A stretch of 64,000 nucleotides of DNA from Choristoneura fumiferana (lineage: Eukaryota; Arthropoda; Insecta; Lepidoptera; Tortricidae), in NCBI RefSeq assembly GCF_025370935.1, contig NC_133476.1, forward strand, positions 13,816,417 through 13,880,416, written 5' to 3'. Positions within the stretch are counted from its first letter, which is position 1. Every line of letters starts with the position of its first letter. The position numbers were made by a program, and so were the translations under genes. Shown piece by piece: positions 35,801 to 47,025 of the stretch. Under the pieces are notes generated by a model. The model saw only the letters and a program-made list of their open reading frames with translations. It ran no database searches and was not told the origin of the DNA.

Positions 35801-36814
35801 ACAACTTCATTTGAACTGTTGAATGTTTCCTTTTAATTAACGAAAATAAAAATTAACACGGTGTATAAAGAGATGTCAAAAAGTAGAAAATGTTTTTTAT
35901 CGAAGGTTACTAACAGGGATCATCGTAAAATTACCCTATCATATTATACCATTGAGCATTTATATACTAGAAAATGTTGACTCAAGTATTCTGACTGGCC
36001 TGACTAGCCAAACCCTGTAGCCCTGTGAACACGTCTAAGCTTGAGAAGGCATGTTTGACGGCGTACGTTGCTCGTAATTCCTTCTTTTTGTGTTTTAACG
36101 AATGCGATGTGCCACTTAGTCCTAGGTTTTTCTCGAGGCTTTACATGTTTCAATATATTTCAAGAACACACATCAAATCCAATTTACAAACATTGTGAAG
36201 ACGAGGACTTTTTTACTGAAATGAAATTACTTTCTGCTTTACTTTGTTTGCTTGAATTAATATTAAATATGTTCTGCCTAAACAGCCGTTTACACAAAGC
36301 ATTGACCGTTAAATTGAATCGTGAAAATAACGATGTTTTCTTAGATGATTTGCTTGTTATTTTTGAATCCTAAAACCGATGTTACATCAAGGAATATTTG
36401 CTTTGTATGATAGTTAAGAGCAGTGGCAATATTGACAGACCGTCTCGCGACTGGGCTTGCGTCTATCTCTGCTCCTCGTTGTATGGTTGTATGTGAGTTT
36501 CATCAAGCAGGAGTAATGCGTTTTGGAGCACCACTTCAGTTCGCTGATGCAGTCAAGCGCGCAAGCGATAATGTTTTTATAACCTAATTACATTATGAAG
36601 ATGTCACGTCTTGCGTGTTAAATAGTTGACCTGTTTAGCTTATATAGATAAGCTGCATAAATGACGTAATTGAATATTTCGGATAGAGTCTTTGAATTTA
36701 GTCCTAAATGAAATGGAACAATTGGCTAAGTATTTTTTTTCAATAGTCCTGGTCCTAAAAGGCGAGGAACAGCAGCAGGTCTGTAATTTTTATTTCTTCT
36801 CGTTTAATAGAAAT
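32801..36814. other. Intron-like sequence, no gene recognised
   Basis: About 4 kb. A GC-rich block at 33330-33470 ('gcgcagggcgcgggcgcgca') has open frames on both strands and no convincing splice sites. A 101-codon frame at 36068-36373 lacks an ATG start and recognisable domains. Confidence 0.35.
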
Positions 36815-36990
36815 TAGTATGTACTTCAAATTCAAATTCAAAATCTTTATTGCTTTCACGTAGTGTACAGATCTACTACTTGTTTTGTGATCGAGATGAC
36901 ATTTGCGGTGGACTCGCGGTGGAAGTGGCAGACCAGCTATTAAGCCTTTACACTTAAAGGAAAGAAAACGAGATGTCAATTGTCATTTAT
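36815..36990 (-). mobile_element. Possible non-LTR retroelement 3' end, reverse
   Basis: 'cttcaaattcaaattcaaaa' followed by 'tctttattgctttcacgtag' is the usual look of a reverse-oriented lepidopteran retroelement 3' end with a (TTCAAA)-type tail. The remainder ('tggcagaccagctattaagc') fits but cannot be assigned to a clade. Confidence 0.45.
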
Positions 36991-37044
36991 CAATTTCATC
37001 ATCATGAACTAAAAAAACATTAATTATTGTTTAAAATAACCTAA

Positions 37045-37205
37045 CCTAGGATTCACGCTGACATCTTTCATCCACCATTATCTCTTATATTTCGTTTTCT
37101 ACATTTTTTTTACCGTACAACGGCAAAACCTACTAGACACTGGAAAAATTGACCACCAATGGACAGAGCCATATTTAAAAAAACAACAACAACAACAACA
37201 ACCTA
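37045..37205 (-). repeat. Dispersed repeat, reverse partner of 32620
   Basis: 'atttcgttttctacattttt', 'accgtacaacggcaaaacct' and 'agacactggaaaaattgacc' are the reverse complement of 32620-32800. It ends in (AAC)5, the clean form of the (GTT)n tract next to the other copy, so this simple repeat is part of the family. Confidence 0.72.
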
Positions 37206-37304
37206 ACCTAACCTAATAAACTGTGGAACAACAAATTTTATTCTCTTGAGTATCCAGACCACTAACAGCCCGTATACTTTGAAAATTTGTACAAAGAGCA
37301 AATG

Positions 37305-37830
37305 ATTAATAAAAAACCGGCCAAGAGCATGTCGGACATACCCAAGATAAGGTTCCGTAGACATTAGGTTAGGCGACGACTTGGTTAAGATCGCGGGATC
37401 GCGGTGGATGCGAAAGCACAAGACCGGTCTGAGTGGAGAGCCTTGGGGGAGGCCTATGTCCAGCAGTAGACGTCTTTCGGCTAACATGATGATGATGATG
37501 ATGATGAGACATTAGGTACGAAAAAATCAAGTAATATTTTTCTAAGGATTTCGTTTTATCTACGGAATCTTCCAAGCTTAGGTATACCTAAGGCTGCTAT
37601 TTACTCTTAAACTACTAATAATTCTCAAGCAATCTTAGCCGTTATAATTTTCCTTGTAAAGATATATACATACAATATCATCATGAATTTTTTCAAATGT
37701 TTCCACCCAACAGTTTAGATTTTAGAGGGGGGCGGAGACGCTTGATTTTAATGAAAATTAGCACTTTAAAGTTATATATTTCGCAAACAGATCACTGAAT
37801 CGAAAAATAGTCCTGACAACCCCTATCAAC
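37305..37830 (-). repeat. 'ggttccgta' dispersed repeat, third copy, interrupted
   Basis: 'aaaccggccaagagcatgtc' and 'aaggttccgtagacattagg' match the start of the 20880 copy. The repeat is then split by the insertion at 37370-37506 and resumes with 'acgaaaaaatcaagtaatat', 'tcttaaactactaataattc' and 'cacccaacagtttagatttt'. The far end is truncated relative to 20880. Confidence 0.75.
37370..37506 (+). mobile_element. RTE-type retroelement 3' end nested in a repeat, 11 bp TSD
   Basis: The frame reads DAKAQDRSEWRALGEAYVQQ, then a stop where the family has Trp (TAG for TGG), then TSFG and the normal stop. It ends in (ATG)n. The perfect duplication 'agacattaggt' flanks it at 37359-37369 and 37507-37517, and the host repeat continues on both sides. 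The insertion is therefore younger than the 37305 repeat. Confidence 0.92.
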
Positions 37831-38995
37831 TATTGTTGCCATTCACTTATTAACTCTTTACCTCGCCTGTTCTCAAACCACAAAAACCTGAAAAAAATCT
37901 GGGTAATCTTGTGGTGTCGACCAACAAGAATAAATTGGATGTGTGCCTACAGATAAAGTTGGTAGAGCCCGTAGTAATTAACGAGTAACTTAAACCAGAC
38001 TACAGACTAGACTACTAGATTCCATAATAATAAAGTAGACTGATTCATCGACACGCTATTTGCTGAATTTTTGAATAAGTAAACGATTACAAAAATCCAA
38101 GACCTTGGTAATGCTAGCCGACATCGTTTTCCAATTCGCGAAGCAAATAAGCTAAACTTCTGAAGTCACGATCAATTTTACGAGACATTTCCAATTTAAC
38201 TTCAGGACGCCCTTCCTTTCGTGTTGCCCGAAAGTTCGCTTTATCAGAATTCCGTTAATCCTTTTTTCGTGCGTGCCGTGCTAGCCTTTTTGCCTTCCAA
38301 GTGGCCATAGGAGAGCTTGGGGGCGTAGACTTTGTTACTTAAAATTGAATGGCTCTCCGAGGTTGATGTTAATAATAGCAATTTTCGGGCTTTGTCCAGC
38401 CGGGAATCCCTCGAGTCCTACGTGTCTCGGGCCTTTGAATGAATTGCACGCCTCGCGTCGCTTTGTAAGAGCTCCCAGCCCAATCCAGAAATAAAAATAT
38501 GGTTAGTCATACCTTCCCCTATAATTTATATATTACTATTACAACGATTATCTAAGGTGTTTTAGGTTAATATTCTGATAGATTTATAAAAAATAACAAA
38601 AAGAGCGCGAGCGGCACGTAGATCACTAGATTGAAACAGAGGAAACATTGTTTATGAGCGAAACGCGTTTTTGATTACTTTGAGACAGAAACTTTTTTCA
38701 TTTGTCTACAAAAACTTTTCTGAGAAAAAGTTTCGTACCGATAAGAGTGGCACCGCTGCAAGGATCCGCAAAATATTGGAGCATGTCTCTGAAAAAGTTA
38801 AAATATTATACTTAGGCAAATGTTTCGCCATCTTTATGATAATGGTCTTGAATGTAAAAGTGTATTAAAAGTCTGTCTCAAAATGTTTCAAAGTAATGTT
38901 AAATGCATGTGCAAGGCGTTTAATCTATTCAAACCTATGTACTTACACGCATTTACACAGTTATCTGCACACTTTTTAAATCATATCCCAACCTT
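37831..38995. other. Intron-like sequence, nothing recognised
   Basis: No exon or repeat boundaries seen. The 65-codon frame at 38671 is lysine-rich with no family features. Confidence 0.3.
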
Positions 38996-39045
38996 CTGAC
39001 TTCAAAAAAGGAGAAGGTTATCAATTTGGTTGAATTTATTTCATA
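38996..39045 (+). repeat. Fragment of the 'aaccgacttcaaaaaagg' repeat
   Basis: 'tctgacttcaaaaaaggaga' and 'aggttatcaatttggttgaa' match the reverse complement of the right end of the 43440-43936 repeat. Only about 50 bases remain. Confidence 0.6.
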
Positions 39046-42000
39046 AGAATCTTTTCTAAAACAAAATCATTGTATTTTGCCTAACCTACCTAAACCATAC
39101 ATAGCATAGCTCCGCTTCTCAATCTATTAAATTAAGTATGATGTTCTTTTATGCTGGCTAATATGATCTCATGTCCCAATTATGCAATTAAGTAGATAAC
39201 ATAACCCTCTTTCTTAATTCAGCGAGGAATCCTGAGGGTAGAATGCCTCGTAAGGTGATAAAATTGATGCGAAAATTAGCAAGGCAAGAAAATGCGGGCG
39301 GAAAAGCTCATTAGCATCCCCACATGAAAGATATGTTTCGGAAATATAATCCGCCAGTACATAACCCACTACGGGCGAGCATAAAATACAAATGTAAGCG
39401 GAAATTCTACTTTCAGCTTATATCCTGCGGAGATTGTTGTACGTTGAACCTTTTGTTGATACAAAATTACCACAATACAGTTTTTACCTAGTTCAGGCTA
39501 CTTACACATGTTTGTTCATAAAACAAATTAGTTAATCAATTCATCAATTTTATTTCTATGTTGGTATGATTATAATTTTTATGTAAACCTAGAAGTGAAA
39601 TTAAAATATTTTAATAGGTAGTGAATTTGAGCTTAGATTTTGATTGCTTTTAATTAAAGCGAGCGCGCGTAATGTTGGGAAAAGGATTATTAAGTCTTCA
39701 ATTACTTTTAGTTCGCTTAGAAACTTGGCAAAATTTTCACATTAAAAGGAAGCTTATACCAAGCACGTGTATTGAGATTTATCATTATCAAGCAGGGTAG
39801 GATAAAATTGTATAGTAGTTATTTATTAAAATACCAACAATAGCTAACTGTATTTTAAAAATATGCGTTTGTATAATACATGTTGGTACAAAAGGATCCC
39901 AGACCTGCCCTGGAGAGACACTCGACGTCTATAAGGAAATTTAGCCAGAAGCCGTAGCAAAAAGGGTTCTTATGAAATAAAATACTTCGCAAACGAGGTC
40001 AAGAGCTTCAAGGAATAATAATACTTATACGTTTCTAATGGCAAACATTTGTTCCATTTAATTGTTGTTCCATATAAAAGCTGATAATAATATTAGAAAA
40101 AGGGCAATGGCTTAGAGTTCGCTTGGAATACGGGGTTAAATTTTGTGCTTGTACCTAGACGTTGGCAGCTTATCCAACCAATTAGCATAGCAAACTAAGG
40201 TGCTTACGCTCGTACAGCAGCCTGTGCGGTTTTCGTTCGGCCTCGTTGTACTACTTGAATTATAGAAACCGGCGCTGCACAGATGCTGCAAATTAGCATT
40301 GCGGCGGTATTTTAAAGTTTCAATCCTTAAATTTGTGCCATTTCCTTATCAAACTATCGATGTTTGAATGCCTGCGCAGCAGCGTAAGTAAATTTAACAT
40401 CACCCTGCTACCAAAACCGTCTTAAATCCAGCACGTTATCGTATTAAGTCCGGGTTGGATTCAGTTTAGTGCCTGTTATAAGCACGTATAACCTATTAGG
40501 AGCACTTATGCTAGCTAATAACGTTTCGTGCCGTCGTTCCAACGAGCGCAGAGAGATAAAACTGTGTATAGATGGGAGTAGCGCCTTCCAATTAAAGTTT
40601 TTTAAATGAAGTTTCCGGGCGAGAACGTGACGACGCCGCGACAGAATTCGCTTCTTCGCCTCTCCAATAATAAGTATCTGGCCGGAGGATGAGTGTTTGG
40701 AAATACATAGAGAATACAAAATTAAACTTGAAATATATACATAAATATACCAGATTTTACTAGGTACTATCTAGCTTCTCTGTTGGCTCGATCGTGAATA
40801 AAGGTCTGATACCGTGTAAGTTGTTTTTTAAACATATTAAATATAAACTAAAACAATGCTAACTGCGATGTGAGCTTGTAATTTAAAAGTTTAACGTTCG
40901 TTAACGAAAGCCAGAGTGCGAACAACTTTCCAGACAACTGTAAATTAAAGCATAGTTCACCAGTTCAACGTTTTTGTACACTAAGCCGCGGTAATTTACG
41001 AATAATAAACGATTTTTATGTGGGCAGTTTAAAGCGAGCAAGTAATAATTCACTTACTGTCGTTTTATTGCGGCGTAAATTGAGTAATTTTATATTTTTT
41101 TATAACCTAAGATAAATGTATTATCTGAAACTGTACGTATTTATATCTTTACCCTCTTTGGAGATCCAGAGACTCGAAAAGTTTAAACACGTTTTCTGGT
41201 AGCTTTAATTAAGCTCAAACCATTCCCTCAGAGTAAAAGTAACGTTATTTGTTAGCATGTCGTTTTAAGTAATTTCCCTGGACAACGAGGGTGTGTGAAT
41301 AGCAGAGCTTTCATCTCCTTTACCCATCTTTCGACGCTGATTACGCCCGGCGGAAATATTATACACGAGACTGGAATGCCGCGGCAATATCTTGAAATTA
41401 AACCCCACTCCGCCCGATACCGTGCAAACTTCCGCAAACAAGTTCCACTAGGTGATAACTGTGCCATGTTTTCACAATAACTTCCTAGATTGGATAGTCA
41501 CAACATATTAATTTCACGTAAACTTAGAAGAATTTTTATATTTACGATCGAGAATCCCTATTAATATTGTAAATGCAGAAGTTAATTTATCGGTACGCTA
41601 TCACGTTTAAAATATTCAACCGAACGTGATAAAATTTGGTATCGAGATAATCTGGGACCCTGATACCCTAAGAAAGATATATTTATAGTTTTATCCCAGA
41701 AAAGTTGGATAGTGCCCGCGGGCGCGCGATTAACAAGTTATTCGAATACGAAACGAAGTCACCGGCAACAGGTAGTATTAAATATATTCGGGACAATCCT
41801 ACATCAATAGGCTACTATTTATCCCGATATTCTCACCAAATCGGGATAAATTCCCAAAATGTCCACTACTAGGATTAGAGACATGACATTTATTAGTATA
41901 GGTGTTTTGTGCAATATTAATGAAATCCTCGTTGTAATTTTTGGAAATCTCGGAATTTCCATTCATCTGCTAGACCTTTGTTCGACACGCCGCGAGTCCT

Positions 42001-42060
42001 TTAATAATGATATAGTTTGATGTGAAAAACTTATATGAGAGCAATCGGTCTCTGTGTGGC
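39046..42060. other. Intron-like sequence, repeat scraps at 41560-41800
   Basis: 'cgaaacgaagtcaccggcaa' with 'caggtagtatta' (41750-41780) is a reverse-oriented end of a 'cccgcggcttcg'-type repeat. The rest is ordinary. Minus-strand frames at 40444 and 41252 have no recognisable domain. Confidence 0.35.
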
Positions 42061-42067
42061 TGATATG

Positions 42068-42076
42068 TATATTTAA
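42068..42076 (+). promoter_or_regulatory. TATA-like box of the 42145 exon
   Basis: 'tatatttaa' lies about 30 bases before 'attcactttg' (around 42100), a possible initiator, giving a leader of about 45 bases to the ATG at 42145. Weak on its own; it gains weight from the exon that follows. Confidence 0.3.
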
Positions 42077-42144
42077 GTGATGATTTTTTCAAGGGAATAT
42101 TCACTTTGAAAGACACTGGCGATCCTCCAGCACAAACTTCTACC

Positions 42145-42221
42145 ATGAAAAGTATCTACCATGTACTTATCGGCATCATCACCATTATTTTATTTATGAT
42201 CCGTCAAAATTTGTTCCAAAG
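42145..42221 (+). CDS. Candidate first coding exon: signal peptide or signal anchor
   Basis: ATG in very good context (ctaccATGa) reads MKSIYHVLIGIITIILFMIR followed by QNLFQ and two bases of an AG. codon, ending at the perfect donor CAAAG|GTAAGT (42221/42222, phase 2). The peptide has a basic start and a 13-residue hydrophobic core (VLIGIITIILFMI), as in a signal peptide or type II anchor. The product is unknown. Phase 2 makes it incompatible with an acceptor used by the phase-1 exons at 4172 and 30519, so it is more likely a separate nested gene. No second exon identified; a SINE lies 220 bp downstream. Confidence 0.42.
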
Positions 42222-42444
42222 GTAAGTATTTACACTTCTCAAAATAGTCAATGCTTTTTCATAATCCCGTAATTACATGCACGAAGAGATGGATCTAAAT
42301 CAAATAAATTTACTTGTACTAAATAGAGTTGAAATTGTAAGGAAAATAGTCTAAATGCTGAAAATAGGAAATTTTACTGAAGTTATTTAACTTCCGAAAA
42401 GTACCTAACGCCAGAAACAATTAATTATTCATATGTAAGTAAAT

Positions 42445-42673
42445 CCTCTGAGTTTCTCGAAATTCATGTGCGGAATTACATTTGAAATTTACCACGAGCT
42501 TTGCGGTGAAGGAAAACATCGTGAGGAAACCTGCACAAACCTGCGAAGCGATTCAATGGTTCGTGCGAAGTTCCCAATCCGCACTGGGCCCGCGTGGGAA
42601 CTATGGCCCAAGCCCTCTTGTTCTAAGAGGAGGCCTGTGCCCAGCAGTGGGACGTATATAGGCTGGGATGATG
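42445..42673 (+). mobile_element. 5'-truncated SINE with 12 bp target-site duplication
   Basis: 'ggtgaaggaaaacatcgtga', 'ggaaacctgcacaaacctgc', 'gaagttcccaatccgcactg', 'gaggaggcctgtgcccagca' and 'gtatataggctgggatgatg'. The tRNA-like head is missing. 'atgtaagtaaat' is repeated at 42433-42444 and 42674-42685. The overlying open frame (42466-42807) is the SINE body read as protein and is not a gene. Confidence 0.92.
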
Positions 42674-43150
42674 ATGTAAGTAAATTTGACTTTCCTAATT
42701 ACATACTTATTTACCTTATTAGTTCACAAGTTCATAATGACGCATGTGGTTCATTAGTTACATTGTGGAATTGTAATTGTAAGTCATTAGTTTACTGTAA
42801 TGAATAATTAAATCCAATTTCGAGATTAACCATTAACACTAACACCTATAAAGTATTCTTACGAACATTTTTTATTTACTGAAGTTTCTCGTAATTCGGT
42901 AAATAAGCGACCCTCTAAGGTATGCTTTTATTACCAAGGCGCAGCGGAGCAGAGAACTGCAGAATCGGTTCAATCTCACGTTAGTTGTGCTGTTATATGT
43001 ATAACTAAGGTAAGATTAATAACTGATTGATAAACTAAATAATAAATGAAATAGGTATATAAATGTTACTAGAGCTAAAATCATGAGAAACGAATATGAC
43101 AAAAAAATAAGAAAAAATGTACATAAGATGAAGAAGAAATCACAATAAAT

Positions 43151-43363
43151 TTAACCGACTACAAAAAAACCATGAAAATAATTTTCTACTAGTCTGAAGT
43201 CGGTCGGTGCCTCAGCACGAGCCAGCAGGAGTGGACCTATAGTCATGTACCTCAATTACGCACTTTATATTGGGCTTCTATCACTCCTGCTGGCTCGTGC
43301 TGAGGCACCGACCGACTTCAGACTGGTAGAAAATTATTTTCATGGTTTTTTGTAGTCGGTTAA
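43151..43363. mobile_element. 213 bp palindrome, arms about 83 bp
   Basis: Left arm 43151-43233 starts 'ttaaccgactacaaaaaaac'; right arm 43282-43363 ends 'ggttttttgtagtcggttaa'. The arms pair nearly perfectly through 'gaagtcggtcggtgcctcag' and 'cacgagccagcaggagtg', with one base indel in the A-run and very few mismatches. The loop is about 48 bp. An older copy is at 1505-1712. Such a stem transcribed in an intron would be a strong dsRNA hairpin. Confidence 0.9.
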
Positions 43364-43439
43364 ATTTTTTGTTATAAATTTTTTTTTTCACGCTTTTTAG
43401 TGTAAATAATATAAGATACAATAGTTTAATATCAACTGC

Positions 43440-43936
43440 TCGTCACCTTTTACGAACGATTGCTTTTTCCGATGCGGAGACGTTCATTATTGAGGAGTCC
43501 TGGTGCTTCGGATCACCACCCGTTTTACCATATGCATTACGAGGAGCATAAATTGCTTAGCAACTGTGTCAAAGTAATTAAAATTCAACTCGTGAAATAC
43601 TTGTTATTGAGTAGTAACTCCGATGGTCAACTGTGGTCTTCATCATCAGTCACTTCACCAAATGATGATTTTCAATAGCAAATGCACGAGTTACTGCTAA
43701 ATATATCCAAATTACCATAGGTGTCTCTACAATATTTGAAGAGTTCCCACGATTTCCTTAAGATCCGATCATCAGATCCTAATTTGCTGCTTATGGGACC
43801 TAATTGAAAGCATTCCTAGACGAACTAAAAAAAAAAATTCAAATCGGTTCATACATGACGGAGTTCTGAGGTAACAAACATAAAAAAAAATACAACCGAA
43901 TTGGTAACCTACTCCTTTTTTTGAAGTCGGTTAAAA
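43440..43936 (+). repeat. Dispersed repeat ending 'tttttttgaagtcggttaaa'
   Basis: Contains 'gaggagtcctggtgcttcgg', 'tcatacatgacggagttctg', 'aggtaacaaacataaaaaaa' and 'cctactccttttttt' + 'gaagtcggttaaa'. Its outer right end is the inverse of the left end of the adjoining palindrome ('ttaaccgact'). The span 43151-43936 may thus be one TIR element with a foldback at its left end. Fragments occur at 12069 and 38996. Confidence 0.6.
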
Positions 43937-44140
43937 ATAGGTTTGGTTGAAAATTCAAATGATGATATTTTTAAGTATTTATCTCATTATTAGTTCTTTG
44001 GTTGAAACACACACTTTGCCCTGCTTCTCTTCTAATGTGATACATAATGCGATCGCTTGATTCTGCCCGCCTCCGCTTCGTCTTAATGAATGCGTATGCG
44101 TACCCTAACGCGGGCGTAACATCCGTAGGGAGCAGCCTCT

Positions 44141-44333
44141 GTACCCTTAGTGTAATTTTCGTTTACAAAATACGTCTCGATCGCGTTCGCGTTAAAATCT
44201 CAATTTGTATGGAAACACGAACAGCGCCTCTAGCGGAAAGCGTTTGCGATATTCGTGTTTCCATACAAATTGAGATTTTAACGCGAACGCGATCGAGACG
44301 TATTTTGTAACCGAAAACTTACACTAAGGGTAC
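44141..44333. mobile_element. 193 bp palindrome with 81 bp arms
   Basis: Left arm 44141-44221 begins 'gtacccttagtgtaattttc'; right arm 44252-44333 ends 'gaaaacttacactaagggta' + 'c'. Only one indel and one mismatch are seen across about 81 bp, including 'cgtctcgatcgcgttcgcgt'. The 30 bp loop holds 'cagcgcctctagcggaaagc'. The near-identity of the arms implies recent formation or arm-to-arm correction. The open frame across it (44047-44310) is a by-product of the palindrome. Confidence 0.92.
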
Positions 44334-44916
44334 TGCAAACTATTTACGAAATTCGTTTTCGCCAATCTACAGTTACCGGAAAGGGAAACAAGACCGGTCC
44401 TAAGAATTGCTCTATAGCTCCGTATGGTTATTTATTGTTATATGAGCCTGGTAAGGTAAGTTACAAGTGTATTACAACTTACAAGGGATGGGTTACAATA
44501 AGAAGTTGAAACGATGAGTGTGTATTTAAATATTGTAAGCATCCGGGGAAGGGTTCGTGGAACCGTGAGAGTTTCCACTCAACACGATGTCGGTTCCAGA
44601 GGCTATATCTAACGCACTGGGAATCACAATTGTTTACACCACTACTTTCTCTGTCGAACGGTTTTGGGTCAGGGCAAAAAGAGACGGCCTCAGGACAGGA
44701 TACTTACTGTGAATTCACATTTTCCCATCTCTACGAACAGCATATACTTACTTAACTAAAGAATGTCGCTGTGTAACAACTGGCTGCATTTGACCTGCTG
44801 CTACATTTTGTACTTTTTTTTCTTGTTTTCATGTACCAATTGTATGTATGAAGGAGTTGGAAATCCACCAATCGTAATGGCGTTTACGGCGAAGAAAACG
44901 TTAAATACGATAGCAT

Positions 44917-45061
44917 CAGTACCATTACCATGAGTTTACAGTGACCGTACTCGATAGCGACGGCGTAAATTATTTGTAGAGGCGCTGTACAATTCTCCAT
45001 ACAAATAATTTACGCCGTCGCTATCGAGTACGGTCACTGTAAACTCATGGTAATGGTACTG
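44917..45061. mobile_element. 145 bp palindrome with perfect 62 bp arms
   Basis: Left arm 44917-44978 starts 'cagtaccattaccatgagtt'; right arm 45000-45061 is its exact reverse complement, 62 of 62 bases. The 21 bp loop is 'gaggcgctgtacaattctcc' + 'a'. On the minus strand the loop region reads 'atttgtatgga...acagcgcctcta', which matches the loop-proximal region of the 44141 palindrome, although the arms of the two are unrelated. Confidence 0.95.
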
Positions 45062-47025
45062 AACACCTTGTCAGTACTCAGCGTTATGAGGCGAGGGACC
45101 GCCGCTCCCTAAGAACACGTATACGGGTACCTATTACCATCGATAAACATCTATTAGCAGATAATTAAAACTCGCACAGGGAAGGGAAAGGTGATAATGA
45201 GTAGTTTTATATATAAAACGTAATTCGAGCGCGTTGTAAACTTTATGAACGGTACCGTAAGCTCGGGTTACTTTGTCCTTGAAAGGTACCTAAGTAACTT
45301 TGACCATTGAGAACTCTGTGGGTGCAGGTTGTATTACTGCACTGAAATCAAAGTATATTGCTAATCGATTGGTTTTAGCTGACCACCCATGTTTAATGTT
45401 TTTATTATACTCATATGTGTTTTTATGGACCAAAGTTACCCTTCCATTGGGTCAAAGTAGCAAGAGTTTACCGTACACAAGGTGTTTTAAAATTAATCTG
45501 AAATATATCAGTAGATGGTTCGGTCTCTTCTAAAGGTTTTTCATCAGAAATTTCAAGATATAGTTTTGCCTTTTACGTCGGAATGTGTGCGTTTATTATT
45601 ATAACAATAATTACAGTAAAAGTTGGCTATCTGCTGAAATAATCCCGATTAATTTTATGACGTAGTTTTGATGGTTAGTAAAAAACAAAACAGGTCAGTA
45701 TCCACTGAGTAATGTATGTTCATTTATTGTTTCACTTAACTCCAGCCAGTCAAAAGTATCTTAGTGGATTCACGTCGTCTGTTGGAGCGAGCTCCGTGAA
45801 TAGAGCGGCTAAATCCGTACACTGTCGGTGGAGCCTTCCATTTGCATAATGGACACAGACAACGCTTTTCCAGTGAAAATACCTAGTAGACCTAACCTAA
45901 CCGACACATCGAGCGTTTAAGGGCTACGAGCATCAATGACCTCCTCAAACTATTTTACGTATTGTAAACGGCCGCAGCGAAAGTTACTTATAGGTACTAC
46001 ATACATATAGGTACACTACATAGTCTAAATAATAGCTAAAACACGTGAAAGGCTTTCGCTGAATCACACGATGAATTGATTTGAAACTATACTATTTTTG
46101 AATGATAAATGTTGACCGAATAGAGGTACGCCCCAAAGGCATTTTATTTAAAAGCAGGAATAGTAGTGACTTTGACATTACTCGATTTTTCTTAGAAACC
46201 AAATTAAGATTACATGAGAACATTCAGTTTATGTGACTACCAAGTAGCTCCTTTATCAATACCGAGTCACTATGTGTATTTTATACATTTAAATGTTATA
46301 AACTTCCGTTATTATAATTATAACATAATTACATTTGAGCTCTGGAAGCTTTGTTTTGTTTAATTAACACAAATTTACTGAGTCTGTCATTATATCGTTT
46401 CTCAGAGGATATTAATGGTTCACCCAGGAAAATATAAAGCAATTTATCTTAAACCTGAACGTGACACCGACCGTACCGGTCATTTATAAACTTGATGACC
46501 AGCTGAAAAGGGGTTCGCGTTTTAGAGGTTTCTTCAAGGTGCTTTTAGGAATACCTTACACTATAACAGAGCCTTACAGAGTTTTTTATAATAACACAAT
46601 AACGATTTGAATAGCTCATGCATTATTCTCTAGGAATTTATGTTCTACAGTGATAAAAAGTTCAAGATGCAGCCATAATATATTTGAAAAATAAAGTTTT
46701 ATCGTTTTAAATACTTAAACAAGTTTGCATACAGTTTTAAGTACCTACTTACTAGACATATGGCAAATTTCGATTGTCTTTCTCACAATACTAATATTTG
46801 AAAATGAAATTCATGAATATCCCAGCGCTTGCGGAAAATTACTTCGGCCTAAGAATTTCCTAATGAAACAGGAAATTCCAACATCGATCAAAGCGGTATC
46901 TTACAAATAGAAGAATTTATTAAGTTATTATACTAACAAAGTTAATTCTGCTAAGGAAAATATTTGATTACGAGACTGTGTAATGGAGCTTTTTGTTTGT
47001 TCACGTTAATATTGTTTTGTTTCAG
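45062..47025. other. Intron-like sequence, nothing recognised
   Basis: AT-rich; the 77-codon frame at 45300 lies in sequence with 'gtaactttgacc' and 'ggtcaaagtagc' in opposite senses, probably an old repeat. No other signal. Confidence 0.3.

Noticed and set aside
36068..36373. 101-codon frame
   Set aside because: Begins at a non-ATG codon, no splice signals, no recognisable domain; kept only as a remark.
37369..37575. Minus-strand frame with a run of seven histidines
   Set aside because: The histidines are the (ATG)n tail of the retroelement 3' end read backwards (CAT codons).
42466..42807. 113-codon frame
   Set aside because: It is the SINE at 42445-42673 read as protein.
44047..44310. 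87-codon frame
   Set aside because: Lies across the 193 bp palindrome; near-symmetric content comes from the inverted repeat.
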